Source: Maritimibacter sp. 55A14
Lineage (GTDB): Bacteria > Pseudomonadota > Alphaproteobacteria > Rhodobacterales > Rhodobacteraceae
DNA: 64,000 nucleotides
Direction: 5' to 3'
Assembly (NCBI RefSeq): GCF_003122205.1
Contig: NZ_QEYE01000004.1
Span: forward strand, 1-64,000
The notes below the pieces were generated by a model. It searched no databases. It was not told where the DNA came from and saw only the letters and a program-made list of their open reading frames with translations. Of this stretch, positions 7,920-15,214 are shown in pieces; positions within the stretch are counted from its first letter, which is position 1; each line of letters begins with the position of its first letter. The translations under genes were made by a program, and so were the position numbers.

Positions 7920-8210
7920 TTATGCCTTCAGGCGGTGATGGAAGTATCTTTCGATCCCGACCGCCAATGCGAAGGCCGGGAAGGTCATCGCCACAACGAG
8001 GCCGGAGAGGGCGGTGGTCAGGAGGGGGAGCCAGGGCATGTTTCCCACCTCCCAAAACACGCAGAGTGGCCCCCAGGTCAGCAAGTAAACCAGTGAAACG
8101 GTGCCCATAATGTTCATCACCGGGCGCGTGTAGCGACCGATATCGGCCTGCATTCGCTCGGTTGTCGCCAATTGGTGGCGCTGCCACGCCTCGGGTTGCC
8201 TCAGGTCCAT
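7920..8210 (-). CDS. Small membrane protein, 96 aa
   Basis: Two hydrophobic segments are visible, about residues 31-53 (VMNIMGTVSLVYLLTWGPLCVFW) and 60-85 (WLPLLTTALSGLVVAMTFPAFALAVG), with a polar N-terminus. The ATG at 8210 lies 3 bp after the stop codon of the upstream Xre gene, and the HNH gene follows 35 bp later, so the three probably share one transcript. The family is not recognised; a holin-like or anchor role is speculation. Confidence 0.6.
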   Translation of the reverse strand: MDLRQPEAWQRHQLATTERMQADIGRYTRPVMNIMGTVSLVYLLTWGPLCVFWEVGNMPWLPLLTTALSGLVVAMTFPAFALAVGIERYFHHRLKA

Positions 8211-8213
8211 TCG

Positions 8214-8669
8214 TTACTCTCTCAACAGCTCGATCCAGGTGTGGACGTCGTCCATGGCGATTTCCTTCCCTTCCAGAAAGGACCGGTACCAGCGCGCCGC
8301 AATCGCCCCGCGCTTTTCGCTTTTCAGCTTGGTTCCGCTGCCGGACAGGTACCTGTCCAGCGCGACCTCGAATTCTTCCAGTGCGGTCAGGTCATGCTCC
8401 AGTCGCACGGCTTCGGCCCCCAAGAGGATCCAGTTCAGGTCCACCTGGTACTGGCGGTGCAGTTCGACCAGCGCTTCCACCGGGATCGAGCGCTTGCCCA
8501 GTTCATAGCTCTGGTAGGCGCGGAGCGAGATTCCGAGCGCTTCGGCCAATTTCGCCTGAGACATACCAAGCTCGTTGCGCGCAATCGCGATGCGCGCGCC
8601 TAAGGCGCTCAGGTAGTCATACGGACGATCCGCCATTTTCGACAGCAATCCACTTGCGGCTGCGTCCAT
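8214..8669 (-). CDS. Xre-family transcriptional regulator
   Basis: The helix-turn-helix covers about residues 22-75: ARIAIARNELGMSQAKLAEALGISLRAYQSYELGKRSIPVEALVELHRQYQVDLNWILLG. This is the layout of phage CI-like and restriction-control repressors. The rest (about 80-151) is helical and may dimerise. It is the first gene of a module with a membrane protein and an HNH nuclease, and faces the excisionase-like gene at 8779 across a 109-bp divergent region holding an imperfect direct repeat. It probably represses one or both promoters. Confidence 0.8.
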   Translation of the reverse strand: MDAAASGLLSKMADRPYDYLSALGARIAIARNELGMSQAKLAEALGISLRAYQSYELGKRSIPVEALVELHRQYQVDLNWILLGAEAVRLEHDLTALEEFEVALDRYLSGSGTKLKSEKRGAIAARWYRSFLEGKEIAMDDVHTWIELLRE

Positions 8670-8699
8670 ATGAATGCTATGCGCACAAATGAACGCTAT
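8670..8699. promoter_or_regulatory. Direct-repeat candidate operator in the divergent promoter
   Basis: ATGAATGCTAT (8670-8680) and ATGAACGCTAT (8689-8699) match at 10 of 11 positions and are spaced 19 bp apart. They lie directly in front of the Xre gene on the minus strand and 80-110 bp ahead of the excisionase-like gene on the plus strand. I infer binding by the Xre protein. Confidence 0.4.
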
Positions 8700-8778
8700 T
8701 CGTTGTGTTTCGTTATCGGACCATGACGCTTGAGCGCATTCAACCCGATTCGCGCTACCTTATGAAAAGGAGAGGGTT

Positions 8779-9018
8779 TTGGCACAGGAAAAACTGCTTT
8801 CACCGAAAGAGCTTGGTGACCTCATTGGACTGAGCGCCGCGCAAGTTCGCGCGTTGATGAACGACGGTCGGCTGGAATTCGTAGAGATTTCTGCGAAGAC
8901 CAAGTTGCTAACCATGAGTGGTTGGGAGCGGTTCCAGCGCAACGCGACCAAGGTCAAACGCCCTGACAGCGACCAGTCGAGCCTGCCCCTGGGCGAGCCG
9001 CGGCACCAAAGCCTCTAA
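8779..9018 (+). CDS. Excisionase-like helix-turn-helix protein, 79 aa
   Basis: KLLSPKELGDLIGLSAAQVRALMNDGRLEFVEI has the MerR/excisionase-type winged-helix pattern of binding-domain proteins next to integrases. The start is TTG at 8779, supported by AAGGAGAGG just upstream. It is followed by a small gene at 9035 and the integrase at 9193, all on the plus strand. A role in controlling excision of the left element is inferred from fold and position. Confidence 0.6.
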   Translation: MAQEKLLSPKELGDLIGLSAAQVRALMNDGRLEFVEISAKTKLLTMSGWERFQRNATKVKRPDSDQSSLPLGEPRHQSL

Positions 9019-9034
9019 CGTGGAAGGAAACCCC

Positions 9035-9208
9035 ATGGCCATGCCCCGTGCGACGCTGACGCAGTGCGAATTGACACGATACCTCAAGGCGTACAGGGAC
9101 GCGGGCATTCCGGTCGTGCGGTCCGAGATCAGCCGCGACGGTAAGGTAGTGATCTACAGCACCGAGAAGCAGACCGACGAGGTCAACAACCCATGGGATC
9201 GCCCGTGA
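9035..9208 (+). CDS. Small hypothetical protein, 57 aa
   Basis: The ATG at 9035 follows GGAAGGAAACCCC, a good ribosome site, and the frame ends at a TGA (9206-9208) inside the integrase start, overlapping it by 16 bp. The protein contains ELTRYLKAYRDAGIPVVRSEISRDGKVVIYS, a short alpha-beta pattern often seen for small genes just before alphaproteobacterial integrases. Function unknown; translation is probably coupled to the integrase. Confidence 0.6.
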   Translation: MAMPRATLTQCELTRYLKAYRDAGIPVVRSEISRDGKVVIYSTEKQTDEVNNPWDRP

Positions 9209-10323
9209 AGCGCCGCAAGCAGTTTCCCGGCGCGACGGCCTATTTCGACCGGCACGGGAAGCGACGTTGGCGGTTTCGAAAGGGTGGGTTCTCGGCGGAG
9301 CTTGGAAGCGACTACGGGTCGGAGGATTTTATCCGACGCTACGAGGACGCCGTGAACGGCCACAAGACGCGCGGTTTGATTGGGGCGGACCGGACCAAGC
9401 CCTGCAGTGTCAGCCAGCTTGTCGCGCTCTGGTATCGCTCGCCCGAGTTCCTTGATCTCGCGCCGAGCACTCAGAAGGTCTATCGCGGGATCGTCGAGAA
9501 GTTCCGGGAGGAGCATGGAGACAAGCCGGTGCGGCTGATGCAGCGGCGGCATGTGCAGACGATCCTGGCCGAGAAGGCCGAAACCCCCACGGCGGCTAAC
9601 AACCTGCGCAAGCGGCTGATCCAGTTGATGGATTTCGCGGTCACGCTGGACTGGCGCGGCGATAATCCGGCGCGGGCGACGAAGCCTTTCCGCGTTGGTG
9701 GCGATGGCTTCCATACATGGGACGAGGACGAGCTGGCGCAGTTCTTCAAGACCCACAAGCCCGGCACGCTGGCGCATACGGCGGTGACGTTGATGCTCTA
9801 CACTGGCGCGGCCCGCGTCGATGCCGTGAAGCTGGGGCCAAAGAACATCCGAAACGGCAAGATCGAGTATCGGCGGCAGAAGACGCAACGCTCTGGCGGT
9901 GTGCTGGTTTCCGTCCCGATCCACCCGGACCTGGCCGAGGTGCTGGACAGGCTTCCGAAGGACCGTCCGTTCCTGGCCACGCAGAAGGGAACGATGCGCT
10001 CTGCCGGTGGTCTGGGCAATCTCATGCAGCGTTGGACGGAAGATGCCAAGCTGCCCCAGTGTTCCGCCCATGGGCTCCGCAAAGCCTGCGCCCGCCGTCT
10101 GGCCGAGGCCGGGGCCACCGCGCATGAGATCGGCGCGGTCACCGGGCACAAAACGCTGGCGCTCATCCAGCGCTACACCGAGGCCGCTGGCCGCGAAGGC
10201 ATGGCCGATTCCGCTATCGAGAAACTCATCGCCCGCCCGAACGGCGAGCGCAATTTGGCGAACCTTCCCAAGAGGTTCGTCAAATCCGACACCAACCCCA
10301 AGCAGGGAAAGGATAATTTATGA
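9193..10323 (+). CDS. Tyrosine recombinase/integrase of the left element
   Basis: All catalytic signatures are visible. The first Arg is in LYTGAARVDAVKLG, His-x-x-Arg in AHGLRKACARRLAE, the second His in TGHKTL and the nucleophile Tyr in IQRYTEAAG. The N-terminal 80 residues are a basic arm (KRRKQFPGATAYFDRHGKRRWRFRKGG), followed by a core-binding domain (about 80-180). At 376 residues it has the normal family length. The stop codon is 2 bp upstream of the 50-bp partial tRNA-Lys repeat, so the att site abuts the gene's 3' end. This places the left element's recombination site at tRNA-Lys. Confidence 0.9.
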   Translation: MGSPVKRRKQFPGATAYFDRHGKRRWRFRKGGFSAELGSDYGSEDFIRRYEDAVNGHKTRGLIGADRTKPCSVSQLVALWYRSPEFLDLAPSTQKVYRGIVEKFREEHGDKPVRLMQRRHVQTILAEKAETPTAANNLRKRLIQLMDFAVTLDWRGDNPARATKPFRVGGDGFHTWDEDELAQFFKTHKPGTLAHTAVTLMLYTGAARVDAVKLGPKNIRNGKIEYRRQKTQRSGGVLVSVPIHPDLAEVLDRLPKDRPFLATQKGTMRSAGGLGNLMQRWTEDAKLPQCSAHGLRKACARRLAEAGATAHEIGAVTGHKTLALIQRYTEAAGREGMADSAIEKLIARPNGERNLANLPKRFVKSDTNPKQGKDNL

Positions 10324-10325
10324 GA

Positions 10326-10375
10326 AGTGGTGAGCCGTGCAGGATTCGAACCTGCGACCCACTGATTAAAAGTCA
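10326..10375 (+). repeat. Partial tRNA-Lys direct repeat (att site between the two elements)
   Basis: These 50 bases match 20662-20711 perfectly. They correspond to the 3' half of the tRNA-Lys gene from the anticodon loop to CCA (minus-strand sense) plus two flanking bases. The 5' half of the tRNA is missing, so this is not a functional gene. It is the scar expected where an element inserted at the 3' end of tRNA-Lys, and it separates the left and right elements. Confidence 0.95.
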
Positions 10376-10427
10376 ATTTTCATACCGCGCGCTGCCTTAA
10401 CCTTTGTTCGTCCAGCGACGTCCTATT

Positions 10428-10441
10428 GCTTCCATGGAAGC
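10428..10441. promoter_or_regulatory. 14-bp perfect palindrome ahead of the integrase
   Basis: GCTTCCATGGAAGC is self-complementary and sits between the att repeat and the integrase gene. It could be an operator or accessory-factor site for recombination; this is inferred from position only. Confidence 0.3.
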
Positions 10442-10476
10442 CGCTATTTTTGCCTATTTTAAAGAGGAGAAATGAT

Positions 10477-10559
10477 TGTCCCCCATTCAATATTGATCTA
10501 GAGTGTTCCTTATCCATCCAGTAGAAGCCAGCGATTTTTGTCCCCCATATGTCTCCCAT
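10477..10559 (+). repeat. Integrase arm-type repeats, left end
   Basis: TGTCCCCCAT occurs at 10477-10486 and 10539-10548, and a one-mismatch copy TGTCTCCCAT at 10550-10559. The last pair is spaced 11 bp, about one helical turn, and the final copy covers the integrase start codon at 10549. The same pair with the same 11-bp spacing occurs at the other end of the element. This fits arm-type sites and suggests integrase autoregulation. Confidence 0.6.
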
Positions 10560-11757
10560 TTCGAAGAACCGACGGAAACTTACAGACCGCTTCCTCGAAA
10601 GCATCAAGCGACCTGAGGTCGGTCGAGATACATACTCCGACACACTGCGTCCTGGCCTTCATCTGAGGGTGGGACAGCGCAAGGCAGCTTGGGTTTTTGA
10701 GAAACGGGTCAAAGGTGGCCCGAAACGCAAGCATACACTTGGGGCGTGGCCCGGTACGAGTCTGGCGCAAGCACGCGCCGCTGCGCTTGAAATCGAGAGC
10801 GAGGCCACTCGTGGAATAGACCGGATAGCAGATACTCATCGCGCCAAATTGGACGCGGAACGCGCCGCCGCTGCGTTGCTGACCGTTGAACAGGTTATTG
10901 AGCGCTACGCTGATCTAAGGCTCGCCAACCTCGCCACAGGGGAATCCGTCGAACGGGAGTTGAGAAAGGCGCTTGGCCCGCACCTCAACAGGGCGATAAC
11001 GGATTTAACTCGCGCGGATTTGCAGGCGGCAATCGATGCCCACGCGAGCGCTGGGCGTATCGTTTACGCCAATCGCACCCGCGCATATCTGCGTACTTTC
11101 ACCGGTTGGGCATCGCGGCGGGATTATATTCAGGGTGATATCGGGTTTGCTCTGGAGGGTGCGGGCCGTGAAATGCCGCGCGACCGCGTTCTGAGTCTAT
11201 CCGAAATTCAGGCGATTTTTACCGCTACCTTTGAACTAGGTCCCCTCTTTGGCCCACTATTTCGTCTCTTGATCCTGACGGGCCAGAGGCGCGGCGAGAT
11301 TGCCGCCCTTCGATGGTCAAACGTCAACATTACCGGGCGTTGCCTTGAGCTAACCGGACGGCAGACAAAGAACCGCCGCCCTCATATCACGCATCTATCG
11401 CCGCCTGCCCTTGCAGAAATTGAGGCTCTGCACCTTGAGCGCGGCGAAAGCGACTTTGTTTTTACCACCACGGGCAAGACACCAACCTCCGGTATATCGA
11501 AGGCAAAGACCCGACTTGGTGGCCTTTTGAGGCCAGATTTCAAAGCGTGGCGGTTGCATGATTTCCGGCGGTCTATGGCTACAGCGCTGGCCGCAGCTGG
11601 CGTTTCTGAGGGTGTAGTGGACCGTATCCAGAACCACGCGGCATCCGGCAGCGCGCCCAGCGCTGTGGCACGGGTTTACCAGCAGAGTGACTTGTTGCCC
11701 CAAAGAGCTGCCGCATTGGACCAGTGGGCCGATATGGTTATTGGAGCGGCACTCTAG
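10549..11757 (+). CDS. P4-type tyrosine integrase of the right element
   Basis: Residues about 8-90 form the arm-DNA-binding (DUF4102-like) domain: KLTDRFLESIKRPEVGRDTYSDTLRPGLHLRVGQRKAAWVFEKR and HTLGAWPGTSLAQARAAA. A core-binding domain follows at about 110-200. The catalytic domain shows Arg in LTGQRRGEIAAL, His-x-x-Arg in RLHDFRRSMAT, His in IQNHAASG and Tyr in ARVYQQSD. Length (402) is normal. The ATG lies within the arm-type repeats. An upstream ATG at 10472 with AGGAG gives only a nine-codon reading frame, perhaps a leader. The gene is 170 bp from the att repeat and far from the intact tRNA. Confidence 0.92.
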   Translation: MSPISKNRRKLTDRFLESIKRPEVGRDTYSDTLRPGLHLRVGQRKAAWVFEKRVKGGPKRKHTLGAWPGTSLAQARAAALEIESEATRGIDRIADTHRAKLDAERAAAALLTVEQVIERYADLRLANLATGESVERELRKALGPHLNRAITDLTRADLQAAIDAHASAGRIVYANRTRAYLRTFTGWASRRDYIQGDIGFALEGAGREMPRDRVLSLSEIQAIFTATFELGPLFGPLFRLLILTGQRRGEIAALRWSNVNITGRCLELTGRQTKNRRPHITHLSPPALAEIEALHLERGESDFVFTTTGKTPTSGISKAKTRLGGLLRPDFKAWRLHDFRRSMATALAAAGVSEGVVDRIQNHAASGSAPSAVARVYQQSDLLPQRAAALDQWADMVIGAAL

Positions 11758-11849
11758 GCACAGGACGCAGACCGTCGCGCCAACAATACGGCTGTCTGCA
11801 TCACGTAAAGGCCAGTGCCCTCTCACCGTAGCCATGCTATGGCTTGCGT

Positions 11850-12098
11850 ATGCTGAAAAAGAGAAAGTTTCCCATCGCTGAAATCTATGTACCCGCAAAG
11901 CGTAAGAAGACGCTGGACCCAGCAAAGGTGGAAGAGATTGCCGAGAGCATTATCGAACTCGGCCAGACGACGCCGATACGGCTCAGGGCAGGCAAGGGCA
12001 GGTTTGTCCTGCTCGAAGGGTTGCATCGCCTAGAAGCGCTTAGAGCCCTAGGTGAGGATAGTGTTGAGGGATATCTCGTCCAGGCGCGCATGCACTAG
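11850..12098 (+). CDS. ParB/Srx-fold nuclease-like protein, 82 aa
   Basis: Short protein consisting of little more than the ParB N-terminal fold: FPIAEIYVPAKRKKTLDPAKVEEIAESIIELGQTTPIRLR, then FVLLEGLHRLEALRALG, which matches the G-x-HR-x-x-A signature. It lacks the DNA-binding and dimerisation domains of true ParB, so it is probably not a partition protein by itself. The start is taken as ATG 11850; a TTG two codons upstream is possible. It lies between the integrase and the ParA module; function unknown. Confidence 0.65.
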   Translation: MLKKRKFPIAEIYVPAKRKKTLDPAKVEEIAESIIELGQTTPIRLRAGKGRFVLLEGLHRLEALRALGEDSVEGYLVQARMH

Positions 12099-12231
12099 GG
12101 TCAGGATGCGTTGATTTCAGCGTTCAGGTCTGATTCACGGCTCGCCACGTTCCTGCGCCGCATCGAGCTGCCCGAGCTATGCGTTTGCGGCTTCGCTCAA
12201 ATGTGAGAAGGTGACAGAAGCGGAGGCTTAA

Positions 12232-12432
12232 GTGGCACCTAGCAAGCTCAATGTCCAAAAGGCGGCGCTCTATGGAGTGTTTTTCGGAATGGCTTTCTCT
12301 GTAATCATCGGATTTTCAGATATTCATTTGGTTCCGGTTGCGCGGATTGTCGGGAGGTTGATCGGAGGGGCATTTGGCGGGGCTGTGTTATTCGCCGTGG
12401 TGGCAGCGATAGCCGATCTGTTAAGGAAGTAA
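12232..12432 (+). CDS. Small membrane protein, 66 aa
   Basis: GTG start. Two hydrophobic segments are visible: AALYGVFFGMAFSVIIGF (about 11-28) and IVGRLIGGAFGGAVLFAVVAAIADLL (about 39-64). The gene ends 6 bp before the ParA gene and is probably co-transcribed with it. The family is not recognised. Confidence 0.5.
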   Translation: MAPSKLNVQKAALYGVFFGMAFSVIIGFSDIHLVPVARIVGRLIGGAFGGAVLFAVVAAIADLLRK

Positions 12433-12438
12433 GCACCT

Positions 12439-13053
12439 ATGAAACCGACCTTCATAGCCCCCCAAAAAGGCGGGGCCGAAAAAGCGACACTGGCCCGCAA
12501 CCTGTCCGTTGCCGCCGCTCTGGATGGCCGGAAGGTGCTTTGCCTCGATCTGGACCCACAAGGCTCACTCAGGGCGTGGTGGGAAGGTCGGGAAGCTGAC
12601 ACCCCGGCCATGCTGGAGCGCGACCCTGCCCCCCATGCGCTACGCGCCACGTTGGACGCCGCCAGGGCGCAATTCGATTTCTGCATTATCGACACGCCGC
12701 CAGCTCACCCGGAATGGCTGAATGAGCCTCTGGAAGCCGCTGACCTGGTGCTGATCCCCGTACGCCCATCACCGGAGGACCTGCGAGCCGTAGGGGCCAC
12801 CATTGCCGCCGTGAATGAAGCTAAGGTGCCATTTGTCTTTGCCCTGTCTCAAACGCCGCGTGCGCGGATCACAGAGGAAGCCGCGCGCGTCCTGGCGCAG
12901 CATGGCCGCGTTACCCCAGTGAATATCGCGCAGCGTGTCGCCTATGCCGAAACCGGCGCGACCGGGCAGGGGGTGTCAGAAACAACCGACCAGAAGGCGG
13001 GGGCAGAGATTGCCGCCGTGTGGGATTACGTGAAAGGGATTCTGGATGGCTAA
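12439..13053 (+). CDS. ParA-family ATPase with degenerate Walker A motif
   Basis: The ParA/Soj fold is clear: LARNLSVAAALDGRKVLCLDLDPQGSLRAWW, the Walker B-like FCIIDTPPAHPEW and VLIPVRPSPEDLRAV. The deviant Walker A, normally KGGxGKTT, reads KGGAEKAT here. The signature Lys and the P-loop Lys remain, but Gly is replaced by Glu and the first Thr by Ala. ATP binding may be weakened or lost, or the protein may have a non-catalytic role. It overlaps the downstream RHH-like partner gene by 8 bp, the usual parA/partner arrangement, so segregation or maintenance is the inferred role. Confidence 0.85.
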   Translation: MKPTFIAPQKGGAEKATLARNLSVAAALDGRKVLCLDLDPQGSLRAWWEGREADTPAMLERDPAPHALRATLDAARAQFDFCIIDTPPAHPEWLNEPLEAADLVLIPVRPSPEDLRAVGATIAAVNEAKVPFVFALSQTPRARITEEAARVLAQHGRVTPVNIAQRVAYAETGATGQGVSETTDQKAGAEIAAVWDYVKGILDG

Positions 13054-13309
13054 GAAACCCGTGGCCCTCGATGGCCTGTTGAACACCGAAAGCCGCCCGA
13101 CCGACACCGGCATACCGCAACGCGGGGCAGGGCAGGGTGAAGTTCAAGACAAGAAACCGGCGAAGCGCCCAGGTGAGAAGCGGCTTACGCTTGCCCGCGA
13201 TGGCGAGACCTACAAGCGCCTCAGGCTTCATGCCGCCGAAACCGACCAGACGCACCAGGCCATTTTGGAAGCCGCCCTTGCGGAATACCTCAAGCGCGCA
13301 AATACGTAG
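13046..13309 (+). CDS. Ribbon-helix-helix-like ParA partner protein
   Basis: 87 residues: a disordered, polar N-terminus (about 1-40) and a C-terminal half KRLTLARDGETYKRLRLHAAETDQTHQAILEAALAEYLKRA with the strand-helix-helix pattern of RHH proteins. Small RHH proteins next to ParA commonly bind the centromere. The start overlaps the end of parA by 8 bp. About 75 bp of sequence follows before the next gene; I saw no iterated centromere repeats there. Confidence 0.65.
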   Translation: MAKKPVALDGLLNTESRPTDTGIPQRGAGQGEVQDKKPAKRPGEKRLTLARDGETYKRLRLHAAETDQTHQAILEAALAEYLKRANT

Positions 13310-13385
13310 TTACGTAAATCCGCGCCTGCTTACCTAAGCGCCTGATTTTCAAAGACGGTCCGATTTTACCCCCCTCGGAGTCACA

Positions 13386-13889
13386 ATGGCGAAAGAGCAA
13401 GACTGGACGCCCTGGTATCGTCGCAAAGAATACAAGGGCAACCTAACCGAAGAAGAGAAGCGGCACCTCGATTCCTTCCGCCTCGAAGAGAAACACCCGG
13501 CGGTGGCTGTTGAGGACTTGCCCGAAGAGGTTCAAGGCTACCTCAGCGAACTCGAACTTGCGGTTTATGAGGCAAAACAGGAAGGCGTTGCTACAAAAGC
13601 TTTCGTGCTGACCGGCATAGGCGCAATTGTGATCTTCTTGGCATACCGCGAACTTGGATGGTTCTCCCCGCTTGTCGGGTATGTCATAGGCGGCGCAATC
13701 ATTGCCTTCGCTTGGGTCAACTATTCCCGAGAGTGGAAGAAGAACGCTGATGGCCTTTGGATCAAACAAGAAGGCAAGGGCGTGCCATTCTCCCGGACGG
13801 AAGAGAAGCTTCAAGAGTATTGGGAGCTTGATGCAATCAGCCGTTTCAGAAAGCGGCACGAGGCGGAGATTAACGACGATTTAAGATAG
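13386..13889 (+). CDS. Hypothetical protein with two membrane segments
   Basis: 167 residues. A charged N-terminus (WTPWYRRKEYKGNLTEEEKRHLDSF) is followed by two membrane segments, about 77-96 (TKAFVLTGIGAIVIFLAY) and 100-116 (FSPLVGYVIGGAIIAFAW), and a charged C-terminal tail. Translation begins at ATG 13386 after CGGAGTCACA. Function unknown. It is followed 16 bp later by another membrane-protein gene, probably in the same transcript. Confidence 0.6.
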   Translation: MAKEQDWTPWYRRKEYKGNLTEEEKRHLDSFRLEEKHPAVAVEDLPEEVQGYLSELELAVYEAKQEGVATKAFVLTGIGAIVIFLAYRELGWFSPLVGYVIGGAIIAFAWVNYSREWKKNADGLWIKQEGKGVPFSRTEEKLQEYWELDAISRFRKRHEAEINDDLR

Positions 13890-13905
13890 CTGCGAGTCTC
13901 ATGGA

Positions 13906-14337
13906 ATGATGGAAAAGATTTCGAACTTGTTTGAGGATTTTTTGATCCTGATCACCCAGTTTGCATTCTGGGCGTATGTGCTCGCTCTTGGGTTCGTGGT
14001 TATGGTTGGGCTTGCGCTTCCCCTTGCTGCACAAGCCTTGGAATGGCTACAGGACGGCATTGCTTCGCCGCGCGATGGTTTCTGGTTATATGCCCTTTAT
14101 GACTGCGGCGAAGGATGGTGCAGGCCGGAGTCTGTGGGCCCCACAGACTGGGTGGGAGTCAATCGGATCATCAACTGGATCATGGATCTGCATGTTGCGA
14201 TCTACAGTGTTGTGATCGGATGGATCGGATATGGCTTGGCCCTGACATGGGCCGAAAGCATTGGCGACTGGAAAGCCCGCGAGGCAAGGCTTCGCGCCCC
14301 TCCACCCCCTCCAGACGCGGATGATGAGGACATTTGA
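13906..14337 (+). CDS. Hypothetical membrane protein, 143 aa
   Basis: The first hydrophobic segment is about residues 12-45 (LILITQFAFWAYVLALGFVVMVGLALPLAAQAL) and the second about 94-116 (MDLHVAIYSVVIGWIGYGLAL). Between them is a cysteine-containing loop (YDCGEGWCRPESVGPTDW) that may lie outside the cytoplasm. The C-terminus is a Pro-rich acidic tail (PPPPPDADDEDI). Two adjacent ATG codons (13906, 13909) could start it. Not recognised. Confidence 0.55.
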   Translation: MMEKISNLFEDFLILITQFAFWAYVLALGFVVMVGLALPLAAQALEWLQDGIASPRDGFWLYALYDCGEGWCRPESVGPTDWVGVNRIINWIMDLHVAIYSVVIGWIGYGLALTWAESIGDWKAREARLRAPPPPPDADDEDI

Positions 14338-14788
14338 CAGAGTGCTTACTGTGCAACTTTCACACCTAACCTGGCACCGCCTGAGACCTAGGAAAAACCA
14401 CTCCTGACCTTTCCTTGATAACGGAAAAGCCCCAAGCCGAACCGACCCCATTTATCGGGGCGGTTTGGGGCGTTCTGCTACACTGAAAAATGCATTTTTT
14501 CCGTCTGAGGGAAGGCCGGACAAAACGCGCATACTAGCGCCATATCCTGCCAAGGTCGCAAGCTCATTTTAGAACGGGTTATGCCTTGGAAAATCAGCCG
14601 GTTTTCGAGCTGACTGGTATGCGAAGAAAGACCCCCCTATTTCCTGCCACCTTCGCACGGCCTCAGACACAACCGGGCAGAGGTGCGGCCCGCCTGCATG
14701 TGAAGTTAACGTTCCTATTTCTTGCCATCTTCACCCTCCTAAATCGGCCTATTTTAGAAACGGCCTGAGAGGCGGTTCAGGTGGTCCA
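14338..14788. other. Noncoding region with imperfect direct repeats
   Basis: No convincing gene in these 451 bases. A 21-bp imperfect direct repeat (18 of 21 identical) starts at 14636 and 14714, beginning CCTATTTC. A second pair, ATTTTAGAA(A)CGG, occurs at 14566-14577 and 14751-14763. A G/C-rich inverted repeat (GCCCCAAgCCG with a matching CGGTTTGGGGC) lies at about 14431-14473, without a following T-run. Repeats beside plasmid-like genes could be replication or partition sites; this is a guess from position. Confidence 0.35.
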
Positions 14789-15199
14789 TCATTCAGGCGG
14801 CTGCTTTCGCAATCGCCGCGTTGCTTCGTTTTCAAGGGCTTTTCGTCTCCGGTGCAGCCGATTCCTGGCGGCGGTATGAGAGAATGCTGCTTGAGCGCGC
14901 AAAATATCTTCAGCAGTGCCGTAAAAGAACAATGCGATGCTGCCTAGCGTTGCTGCAACTCCTAGGGGAAGCACAAAGAACCCGACGCCGCTGCCAACGA
15001 GAAACAAGACCCCCGCTGTTCCTCTGATCCACCAATCACGACCGAGTGTCGGTTCAGGTAAGTTTTCTTCGACTTTTTCTAACTCCGTACCTATGTGCCT
15101 AAACTCACGATTGATCGCATCAGGCGTCATGTCCTTAGGATTCACACTAATTGCGTGCCGCTCGAATTCTTCACGGTCGTATGGGTTGGGTAGAGGCAC
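14789..15199 (-). CDS. Hypothetical membrane protein, 136 aa
   Basis: The frame starts at GTG 15199. A soluble N-terminal part (NPYDREEFERHAISVNPKDMTPDAINREFRHIGTELEKVEENLP) precedes two hydrophobic segments at about 58-78 and 80-94, and the tail is very basic (RNRLHRRRKALENEATRRLRKQ). It lies 15 bp after the stop of the membrane-protein gene at 15215-15523 and is probably co-transcribed. Function unknown. Confidence 0.55.
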   Translation of the reverse strand: MPLPNPYDREEFERHAISVNPKDMTPDAINREFRHIGTELEKVEENLPEPTLGRDWWIRGTAGVLFLVGSGVGFFVLPLGVAATLGSIALFFYGTAEDILRAQAAFSHTAARNRLHRRRKALENEATRRLRKQPPE

Positions 15200-15214
15200 G
15201 TGCGAGCAACTAAG

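Larger units (their letters stand above)
1..10325. mobile_element. Left integrative element (partial, left end outside window)
   Basis: This region runs up to a partial tRNA-Lys copy at 10326 and ends with a tyrosine integrase (9193-10323) whose stop codon lies 2 bp before that copy. Gene content is accessory: a mobile-mystery pair, an unusual nucleotide-enzyme operon, an Xre/HNH module and an excisionase-like protein. Base composition is clearly lower in GC than the core to the right, most obviously at 1.8-7.9 kb. The left att site is not in the window, so extent and integrity cannot be judged. No conjugation genes are visible. The integrase sits at the tRNA-proximal end, the usual layout for tRNA-targeted elements. 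Confidence 0.7.

Noticed and set aside
7885-8187. Longer HNH protein starting at 8187
   Set aside because: The added 101 residues are antisense-like Arg/Pro/Gly-rich sequence and overlap the membrane-protein gene in another frame.
10326-10375. A second tRNA-Lys gene
   Set aside because: Only the 3' half is present; the acceptor and D arms are missing, so it is an att scar.
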